From contig NC_063176.1 in assembly GCF_023159225.1 (NCBI RefSeq), positions 7,452,963-7,516,962 of the forward strand: a stretch of 64,000 nucleotides of DNA, in the 5' to 3' direction. Below are positions 56,075 to 64,000 of the stretch, in pieces; positions within the stretch are counted from its first letter, which is position 1, and each line of letters begins with the position of its first letter. The stretch is from Perognathus longimembris pacificus (taxonomy: Eukaryota > Chordata > Mammalia > Rodentia > Heteromyidae). The notes beneath the pieces were generated by a model. That model saw nothing but the letters and a program-made list of their open reading frames with translations, ran no database searches and was not told the DNA's origin. A program made the position numbers and the translations under genes.

Positions 56075-56445
56075 TATTTATTTATATGTTTATAAGGTAA
56101 ATGTAGCTTCCACATATTAGGGAAAATTCACAACCTTTGTCACTCTGGGCCTGACTTACTTCACTTAATGTAATTTTTTTTCTAGATTTTTCCATTTCTT
56201 TAACAAATGATACAATATTATTCTTCCTAATGGATGAGTAAAAATCCATTGTGTATACATACCACATTTTCTTGATTTATTCATCCTATGAAGAAGATCT
56301 GGGCTGATTCCTTGGCTTTGGTGAATAGTGCTACAGTGAACATGGTTGTGCTGGTAGTTTTACTTTTATCCAGGTTTGTAATCTTTTGGATAAATGTTCA
56401 GTAGTATAATTTCTAGGTCATAGGGTAGATCTATGTTTAATTCAA
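56075..56445 (-). mobile_element. L1 ORF2 end, inverted segment
   Basis: Reverse text GGTAAATGTAGCTTCCACATA, CTGGGCCTGACTTACTTCAC, CCATTGTGTATACATACCAC and GTGAATAGTGCTACAGTGAAC. On the minus strand the frame 56082-56267 begins WYVYTMDFYSSIRKN, a recognisable ORF2 C-terminal stretch. The right edge meets a sense-strand L1 3' UTR. Confidence 0.75.
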
Positions 56446-56610
56446 TGTATATTCAAAATAAAGATGAGGGAGGGAGGGGGTACAGAGAGGAAGGATGGGT
56501 GAAGAATGTGGAAAGGTATGACCTTGATCAAGACACATTGTATTCACAGACCACTGTGCTAGATGGCACTTCCTTTGTGCAACCATTTAAAGATAAAATG
56601 CAAAGGAAAA
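56446..56610 (+). mobile_element. L1 3' UTR, sense segment of inverted copy
   Basis: A purine-rich run (GATGAGGGAGGGAGGGGGTA) followed by GACCTTGATCAAGACACATTG, CAGACCACTGTGCTAGATGGC and an A-rich end. With 56075-56445 it forms one 5'-inverted L1. Confidence 0.65.
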
Positions 56611-57912
56611 GCAAAATAAATGGAAGATCTTTTGAGAGGTTTTAAAACTGTTAAAATAGGTGTTTAAGTAAGTGGAAAGATAATATTCACTGTAAAACAT
56701 GCCCAACACCCTAGAATTAAATCTATATACATTTGTGTATCCAGTACAATTCTTAACAGAATATTTGGCTTGTGTGGGTAGTTTCTGTTAATCTGTAGGA
56801 CTGACAAAACAAATCCATTCTTCTAAGATCAGGAGAATTTACTTTTCAGATAGTCAAGAGTTTATATTGATGTGTTTGTTTTTACTGCAGTCAAGGAGTA
56901 ATTTTCTAGAGGATTAAGAATATAACTCTACAATGTGTATTGTGTCAAATATTAGCTTGAACCTTATGAAATTATCGTCTGTCTTTTAACAGGTCCAATT
57001 TGGGCAGTTTTAAATTATTTGATTTGATATATACTTTACTAAGATTAGAAATGTTTAAGCAAGTAAAGTCATACTGTTCATTTTTTGTGTAGTGGAAATA
57101 ACTGATAACCACAAACTTGAATGTTATCAAATATTGAGTGAACAGTGGTTGTTAACTTATTTTCTATTAGGACTGCTCTCACTAATTCAAACGGACAAAT
57201 GACTAAGCAAGAAGGAAATCAGTAGAACTTTAATGACTATATATTGTTGTTACTAGATTACTATTTTGCTAGAAAATGAAGGCTGACTTTTGGCAATAGT
57301 GTCAAGTTTGTCATCTTTGCCTTTTATAGCCTAGATCAGTTCTAGATTGGCTTTCCATATTCCTTGGGGTAGGGCTTATTTGCTTCCATTCACTGTTCCA
57401 TTGTATGTTTCCAGTTCCCTTATTTTAAGTATCAGGATTGAAGAATGTTAAGGAGTTGAGGAAACTTCAATATCACTGGCTCCTTGGCATCCTGACTTAT
57501 GCTTGAACCTAAGCATTTATTAATAACGTTCTCTGTGACACGCAAGCTCAAACAAATGAGTTAGCACACTCTAATAGTGCTACCCCAAAGGGCAATTACA
57601 ATTCAATAAAATCAGGAATTGTAAAAGAATGCACATGTAAATTCGAGATCTTGGTCCTGTGCAAAATGTTAGAGGATGGGGAGGCCAAAATGGTTGAGAG
57701 ACCTCTTCACATTCTTACATACTTGAAATTGTATCATCCAGTTTCATTTACTTGCATATAAACAATACATTCTATAGCTCAGAAAACATCTTAGTTGTTA
57801 TATCACAGAGCACATTCACAATATTCATTTCTTAATATTTCTTTGAAGGTTGAGAAGTAATAGGATTTGCAATATGGCTATTTGCATGGATGCAGAACTT
57901 CATGGGCCAGTA
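56611..57912. other. Unassigned AT-rich DNA
   Basis: No gene or named repeat is recognised. Confidence 0.45.
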
Positions 57913-57935
57913 CCAGAGGATTTTTTTTCCTTTCC

Positions 57936-58160
57936 TTTTTTTTTTTTTTTTTTTTTTTGGTCAGTCATGGGGCTTGAACTCTCTGGGCCTGGGCACAGTC
58001 TCTGAGCTCTTCAGTCCAAAGCTAGCACTCTGCCACTTGAGCCACAGGGCCACTTCTGGTTTTCATGGAGTTTCTTGCCCAGGATGGCTGCGAACCATGA
58101 TCCTTAGATCACAGCCTCCTGAGTAGTTAGGATTACAGGCATGTGCCACCAGCTCCCAGC
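57936..58160 (-). mobile_element. B1/ID-like chimeric SINE
   Basis: A T23 run (tail), then GGTCAGTCATGGGGCTTGAAC, GCCACTTGAGCCACAGG and the reverse B1 (TTGCCCAGGATGGCTGCG ... GATTACAGGCATGTGCCACC). CCAGAG at both edges may be a short TSD. The plus frame 57890-58126 is SINE. Confidence 0.9.
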
Positions 58161-59128
58161 CCAGAGTTTCTTAAATAAAGGGAATTATTCGTACACATCC
58201 AACCTAGAGAGTAGAGGGTGTCCAAACTGGTTTATGTAGATTATCTAGATTATAATGAGATGGCGCAGAAGACAATTGGTTTATAGCCTGGTGAAAATGG
58301 TAATGAATTTAGCAGCTACAAAACCATGTGCAGAGACATCTAGGAGGAATAAGAAGAAACTGCACTTTCACTTGCAAAATGACCTTGAAAATTCATTACT
58401 TGAGCGCACGGATTTCATCGATAAATCTGTATTTGGGGAGGGCTGAAGGAAATGAGGCATAACCAGAGCATGGGCTGTGTTTACAAGGTTCACAACAGTT
58501 GAACAAACGTTTCATTGTGTAGTGGGTCTGTGTTGTGCCACAGTGTAATTAGGATTGTGTGATTTCAACATGATCAGCTTAATTCACTTTGCTTCCAGTA
58601 ACTAACAAGGTAACTCTGATAATGTTGCAGGTTTAAGAGTATGTTCTTTCTCCTTGTAACTCCTGGTCATTCACAATCTCTCTCCCTCATCACTCCTTCC
58701 ATGCTCTTAAAACAATTCCAACAGGGTTTATTTTTCAATTATTTTATTTTCATACATGCTTACAAAATACTAGGATCATATCCCTCCTTTATTGCTGGTA
58801 TATACCATCTGACATAGCCTATCATATTCCTTTTTGCAACATATATTAATTGGAGGAAAATGTTCATCATGGTAATTAATCATCATTATAGCTTAACTTA
58901 GTTCAGTCAATTATTAGAAGAAAGAGTACTGAGTGTTACAGGTAAAATTCAACAAGACATGAGCTATGCAAAACTAGAGAAGGAAGTAATGAACACCTAA
59001 TTGATGAGGTTAATAGCTATATCTGGGTTATGGACAAATGAAATGCATAATATAGATATGATAGAATCTTTTAGCAATGAGAGTATGAAGGAATCTAATA
59101 TTTGAATGAGCAAATTGGTACACTAAAG
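58161..59128. other. Unassigned DNA
   Basis: The 58255-58446 stretch retains CpG (GAGCGCACGG, TCATCGATAAATC) and carries an open frame of 63 codons with no known domain. The rest is AT-rich. Confidence 0.4.
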
Positions 59129-59184
59129 CTTAACATACCAGTATGGTACCAGTATACTGGTACTAGACATACTGGTATGTTAAG
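59129..59184. repeat. Nested perfect palindrome
   Basis: Outer arms of 17 bases (CTTAACATACCAGTATG, 59129-59145; CATACTGGTATGTTAAG, 59168-59184) are perfectly complementary. They enclose GTACCAGTATACTGGTAC (59146-59163), itself a perfect 18-base palindrome, and a four-base TAGA. The word CCAGTAT or its complement occurs four times. No family recognised. Confidence 0.95.
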
Positions 59185-59204
59185 TAATCAAATTCTTCTT
59201 CTAT

Positions 59205-59311
59205 TTGTTGTTGTTGTTGTTGTGGGGCTTGAACTCTGGGCCTGGGCACTGTCCCTGAGCTCATCAGCTAAAGGGTAGTGCTCTACCCTTTGAGCCACAG
59301 CACTACTTCCA
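59205..59311 (-). mobile_element. Partial ID-like SINE with (TTG)n at its tail
   Basis: GGGGCTTGAACTCTGGGCCTG through TGAGCCACAGCACTACTTCC is the reverse ID-like unit. It is preceded by (TTG)n in place of its A-tail. Confidence 0.8.
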
Positions 59312-59489
59312 GAAATCATATTATTCTTACAGAAGACAAAACAGAGTTAGCCACTCTGATGTATAAAAATAAAAGTGATGAAGGAAATCAGTGATATGGA
59401 AAAGGATCTAATACATATTATCAAGGAAGAAATGAGAATGAACAATAGCCTTTCTTTTTGCTGGTATAGATATTTTAACTCAGGACTTG

Positions 59490-59568
59490 TATAGACTAGG
59501 CTGGTCTCCAAACTCACCCTGCCTAGCCTCAGGCTAGGATTATAGCTGTGAACCACCAGGTTCAGTTT
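59490..59568 (-). mobile_element. B1 fragment
   Basis: GACTAGGCTGGTCTCCAAACTCACC and GGATTATAGCTGTGAACCACCAGG are a reverse B1. No tail or TSD. The minus frame 59347-59646 crosses it without significance. Confidence 0.65.
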
Positions 59569-59779
59569 ATACCAAACATTTATAGCCTTAGAATTATGAA
59601 AAGAATAGGTTGTGCATCTATGTTCATGTACATGCACAAGGAGCAACTATGCCTTCCATGAACACATGTGTACAGATGCAAATATTAAATGAATTAAATT
59701 AAATGGACATTCAATTAAGCATAAATGAATATATCAGTCGATTTTGATGTTACCTAACTAACCAACTAAATTATCAACA

Positions 59780-59880
59780 AATTAATAGGGGGTAACAATT
59801 TCCAACAAGACATGTACCATTACTTATGTAACTGTAACCCCTATGTATATCACCTTTGCAATAAAATAAAATGAATAAAT
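59780..59880 (+). mobile_element. L1 3' terminus (sense)
   Basis: GGGGGTAACAATTTCCAACAAG, ACATGTACCATTACTTATGT, AACTGTAACCCCTATGTATATC and an ATAAAATAAAAT tail match the end of the L1 at 42514-42773. Confidence 0.7.
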
Positions 59881-60516
59881 ATATAGAATATAGAAAATAT
59901 ATAGAAAAATATAGAATAACATGATAAAATCTGCAATAACAATTGTTACAAGAACCATTGAAAAGATAAGTCAGTGTCTATGATCTTTGGATGTAGGCAA
60001 GTTTGAGGTTTGAACAGTTTGAATTCAGGTACTCTCAACATGTTGCTGAGAGATTTCATTATAAGACATTTTTGCAGAACAATTGCATTATTTTTTCATA
60101 GACAAACACATTAAAATCTGGAATTTGAGGTTATACCTACTTCAAAACATTATTCTCCTATGGTCAAGTTTTGTATTGTTATTTGCTAGAGTTCATACTA
60201 TATTACTATAATGAAAACATAAAAACCCAGCAGTTTGGTTTGTTTCCCTTATTGAAGAAGATGAAATGTTTTCTTTCTAAAATGAGCCTTTGTTTAGTTG
60301 TTACTACTAATTTCTCACTTACTCTGTTTCTTTATTTTAGTGGCAATATGTGTTTTTTTCTAAAATCTTCAGTCTTATCTTTCTCCTGCCTATTTTTCTA
60401 CAATATATCAAATATTTTACATTTTGGTAGATTTTTTAAAAAACTCTATCAATCAGTTTCTTTTCAAAGAATATCTCTTTTTTACTCTCTGATTTCTTTC
60501 CCATCATTATTTTTAA
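59881..60516. other. Unassigned AT-rich DNA
   Basis: A long plus-strand frame (60171-60614, 147 codons) is Phe/Leu/Ser/Tyr-rich because of T-rich DNA and ends in a microsatellite. It has no domain and is not supported as a gene. Confidence 0.5.
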
Positions 60517-60604
60517 ATGTATGTGTGTGTTTGTATGTATATATGTATGTATGTATGAACGTACTTACCTATCTATCTATCCATCTATCTGTCTACCTAC
60601 CTAC
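60517..60604. repeat. (TGTA)n and (CTAT/CTAC)n
   Basis: A TGTA/TATG stretch followed, after GAACGTACTTAC, by CTAT and CTAC units. Confidence 0.85.
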
Positions 60605-62289
60605 ATGTCTATAATCCACTTAGGGCGAACAGTCAGATATGTAGGATAAAATGATGTAGTGATAACCAAGAGATGAATGTGCTAGTTCTCTAAATGATTT
60701 CTTATCACCTTCACAAAATTAGTATTAATTGAAACCTTACATTCATTTACATGGTTCTTTGAATACTGTTTGTTTCAACTAGACTCCTATTTTGTTTGTT
60801 CATCTAGCAAAACATACAATGAACACTGCCAGTACAAACTCAATTTGTAGTTGTCAAGAGAAAAATGCATTTGTTGAATAAGTCATTTGTCATCTTAGTC
60901 AAATGCAGTTTATATGAGAAGTAATATGACAGGAAATAATTGAATAGACTTTACAGAATGAAGTTCTGTGGGGGCTCTAACTAGATAGGATTCAGTGATG
61001 ATTGTGAAATGTGCCTTTTCTGTTTGTACTAGAAGGAGAGGGTGTGGGTACGGCACTTGCTGTGAATTCATTTGAGGACTTTGCTTCTGAATGAGCAGTG
61101 AGCCAGTGGTGGGTGTAGGCATTGGATGGGGCCTCAATCTAGCAGTGTACATTGAGACTGATGAGGAAGAAACAAAGTCTTAGTCTGCTTTCCAAATCTG
61201 GGTCAAACTATGGCAATTGCTTTTCTGAAAGGCAGCTAAAATCTACTTTTGAGTCATTTATCTGTAAATACTCCTCCAACTCTGTCTTCTTAGAATCAGG
61301 TCTCACATTGCTGATGTTGTACTTCATCCACCTCTTGAGATAAATTCTCCATTAACTCCTCTTAGCCTTAGGTTACAAATAAGTTTCCTTAAAAGGTGCT
61401 ATAGGACTCTGCAAATTCCTCCAGCTTTTTCCTGAATTTCTCTTGTTTTCTCCTTTATTTTCTTTATTCTCATAATACTGGCCTGTTGTTTAATCTTAGA
61501 ATTCTTCGTTGTTTCATGTTTTAATTCTCCAGGCATACTAGAGGCTGGGAGGGGAAGGATAATATCTCTGTGGTCACCTTTGCATTTCCAAAGCTGGTCA
61601 TCGTGAGCACAGTGTAAGTTTACAGTTAATTTATTTTGGCTAAGAAAACATCAATAATGTTCCTTTAAAACACGGTAAGGGAGAGTTTCCAAAATACTTA
61701 CATCGGAATTAGATTTTCACAAAAATATTTTACACTGCAGGTTATAGCGCAAGGAAACTATTATCATGTGAATGGGGTGGGAAAACCAATCTTGTGTAAT
61801 GATTTTTATTAGTATAAAGGAATTGTATGCACCAAATTTCAGTATGAAGGCAGTATCTGGAGAGAAAATTATAAAGATTGAAGTATCTTCAAAGAGATAC
61901 TTGTCCTTAAATGTAAAATCTATGTAAAATGCATAATTACAAAAATGTAAAATGTAAAATGCATAAAATCTGAGGTAGAAATAAAGAAATGAACGGATTG
62001 TTTTACAGTCTTCTGTCTGCTGTCATAGTATTTCCATGTTAAAGCTTAACGTGACCCCATCCCTGGTTTTCTTCTTTGTTTTCTATTCTCATACTGTTTC
62101 TTCAAGTGCTACGTATTTGCGGGACTCTCATTCTTTGTCTATCAAGCTCTTCTCTATATAATTCCAGATTCAGAATTTGATTTCCAACTACTTTGTAGAA
62201 GATAGAGCTTCATGGTTTCTGTCAAAAAAAATAAGTTAGAATTACAATTAATTTACATACTAACAGACTATTAGGAGAGAACAAAGTCA
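60605..62289. other. Unassigned DNA
   Basis: Two short frames (60910-61152 minus, 61152-61343 plus) without domains. A small local repetition (AAATGTAAAATGCATAA) lies at 61908-61968. No named repeat. Confidence 0.45.
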
Positions 62290-62307
62290 AAAGCCTTAAA
62301 GCATTCT

Positions 62308-62520
62308 TTTTCTTATTCTTTATTTTTGCCAGTCCTGGAGCTTGAACTCAGGGCCTGAGCACCACTATCACTGGCTTCTTTTTGCTCAAGGCTAGTACTG
62401 TACCACTTGAGCCACACCACCACTTCTGGCTTTTTCTGTATATGTGGTGCTGAGGAATGGAACCCAGGGCTTCATTTACAGCGGGGGAAGCACTGTAGCA
62501 CTAGGTCACATTCCCAGCCC
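62308..62520 (-). mobile_element. ID/ID-like dimer SINE
   Basis: Reverse dimer. The perfect 18-base TSD AAAGCCTTAAAGCATTCT at 62290-62307 and 62521-62538 is one of the longest in the window. Despite this the body is moderately diverged (CATTTACAGCGGGGGAAGC). Confidence 0.95.
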
Positions 62521-62538
62521 AAAGCCTTAAAGCATTCT

Positions 62539-63025
62539 AGCTAGTGAATACATGGAACTTTTAAGTGGTGAACCGATAGGGAGTTAATTAGCATAGTGTT
62601 GTATACAGAGTAATGTGGGTAAGTAAATATAATGGAAAATTTTATTTCCTGTTAAGAATGTGTCTAGTAAACACAATTTCCCATTAAAATGCATTATGCA
62701 AATAAATTTTCTCATGAAAACACAAAATAAACTGTGGAAAAAGTTGATAACAAATGAAATAGTAGGTAGATGTTAGAACGTTACATAGCAGTTTTTAAAA
62801 ATTGTTTTATCAAGTGAAAAAAATGCAAACTCAATTTTATCATAAGATAAAGCATTCAATAGCATAAAAGGAACCCTGGCCTCACAACTCCAAGGCTCTT
62901 TATTTGTTGTGGCTTTATAGTAGTATCCTTGAAACCATAGATACAATTTCTTAAATTCTTTTATTCCTTTTCTTCTTGCATTAAGTTAAAATAATTATTA
63001 ATGATGTGGTGGTTTGGTGACAAAG
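62539..63025. other. Unassigned AT-rich DNA
   Basis: Nothing recognised. Confidence 0.45.
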
Positions 63026-63076
63026 ACAGCCTTCTGAGTAGCTGGGATTTCAGGTGTGAGCTATCAGCATCCGGCC
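63026..63076 (-). mobile_element. B1 fragment
   Basis: CCTTCTGAGTAGCTGGGATTTCAGGTGTGAGC is a reverse B1 head. Confidence 0.65.
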
Positions 63077-63522
63077 TTGGATAGTCTTAAAGATAACGGG
63101 ATAAAACCTCTTTGGTGGAGCATGGCAAAAGCTGAGGTTGCATAACGATGTGAAGAGGAGAATGGAATACTATGGCTATTTTCTCATTGTGTGACTGGAC
63201 ATTTTCAGTGCCTTTTCACAGTTAATGCTTACCTATGGAGAAGCAATGTTACATAATATTACTTGAGTATGTTTTCAGTTGGGCATGATAATAGTTATTT
63301 GATAATAAGGAAGTTATGAAGCTTTCTCTGGCAAAGCGAAGGTTATTAGTAATCACTTTATTTTGTCTCTTGTCCCCATGATATGGGGACAGCCTTACTC
63401 TTTCATAAGAATAAATAACTACTTTCAGATTGAAATGCACATGAAAAACCAATTGGAAATATTCATGGTCGAAAGTAAAATCTTTTCACTGAGGAGAATA
63501 AAAAGGACATCCTCCCCAATCA
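63077..63522. other. Unassigned DNA
   Basis: No confident feature. The minus frame 63249-63452 has no domain. Confidence 0.45.
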
Positions 63523-63726
63523 TTTTTTTTTCCCCCAGTTCTGGGGCTTGGGACTCAGGGCCTGAGCACTGTCCCTGGTTTCTTTTTTGCTCAAGGCTAG
63601 CACTCTACCTCTTGAGCCCCAGCACCACTTCTGGCTTTTTCTGTTTATGTGGTGGGAAGGAATCGAACCCCAGGGCTTCATACGTACAAGGTAAGCTCTC
63701 GACCACTAAGCCACAATCCCAGCCCC
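63523..63726 (-). mobile_element. ID/ID-like dimer SINE
   Basis: A T run, then CTGGGGCTTGGGACTCAGGG, CCTCTTGAGCCCCAGC, GAATCGAACCCCAGGGC and CCACTAAGCCACAATCCCAG. The plus frame over it (63363-63773) is SINE read-through. Confidence 0.92.
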
Positions 63727-64000
63727 AGGTTATTCTAAAGGTTCTTTTCATTTACCATCTATTTGAGCAATAAGAAATCTATCTGAAGAAGTCTTTTGGC
63801 TTAATCACTCAAATACTCAATACTTTTAAATACTTTGTGGTCAACATACTTAGGGTATAGTCTCATGGGTCAGTCCCTGAAAATTTTTAGGGACTGAATT
63901 GAGTGAGTAGATTCAAAGTAGATGCAATGTTTTCCTGTTACTGATGCAACCAACTTGGATTCCAGGAGATAAGACAGGTAAGCCTCTCTCAGTTTTTTAT
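63727..64000. other. Unassigned AT-rich DNA
   Basis: No confident feature. Confidence 0.45.

Noticed and set aside
60171..60614. A 147-codon Phe/Tyr/Leu-rich plus frame
   Set aside because: T-rich DNA and a terminal TGTA/CTAT microsatellite account for it. There is no domain, and the 'membrane-like' character is compositional.

Overview
This window is non-coding, AT-rich mammalian nuclear DNA, very probably from a rodent of the superfamily Geomyoidea (kangaroo rats, pocket mice, pocket gophers). The main evidence is its SINE content. About ten elements are dimers of a tRNA-Ala/ID-like unit and a second ID-like unit (GGTTCGATTCC B box, then GCGCTGTGGCTCAAGTGGCA). Another set joins a B1 (7SL-derived) monomer to the same ID-like unit. 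I know this combination from geomyoid genomes; it is not the usual mouse, rat, squirrel or primate set. One classical rodent ID element is also present. The species assignment is inference from memory and no database was searched.

I found no host protein-coding exon, CpG island, tRNA or rRNA gene. Every open frame longer than 60 codons is either a simple repeat, a SINE or L1 read through, or a short frame in unique DNA without recognisable domains. The only recognisable protein remnant is the C-terminal part of L1 ORF2, chiefly in an L1 at 54039-55117. The window therefore looks like a gene desert or part of a very long intron.

Layout. 1-5 kb: a MIR, a GATA repeat, adjacent palindromes, a U6 retropseudogene and a young ID dimer. 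5-9 kb: SINEs and a 5'-inverted L1. 9-20 kb: possible conserved non-coding blocks (about 9.9, 16.0 and 19.5 kb), large pyrimidine tracts, an L1 3' end and a MaLR-like LTR cut by a TA repeat. 20-31 kb: mostly unique sequence, a probable solo LTR (23.3-23.8 kb), a large pyrimidine tract and an ID element with a perfect target-site duplication (TSD). 31-40 kb: ancient repeats, nested L1s, a second MaLR-like LTR and a palindrome-rich block at 35.7-36.0 kb. 40-45 kb: a U6-L1 chimeric retrocopy with its own TSD, later split by another L1. 45-64 kb: ancient repeats, a fossil DNA transposon with a nested hairpin, a 5'-truncated L1 holding a tailless ID fragment, a second 5'-inverted L1, a near-perfect nested palindrome at 59.13-59.18 kb, and more SINEs.

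Nothing here works together as a pathway. The biology visible is L1-driven retrotransposition: L1s, SINEs moved by L1, U6 copies, template switching, probable twin priming and tailless insertion. On top of that, SINE tails have grown into microsatellites. I see no sign of a new multi-gene system.
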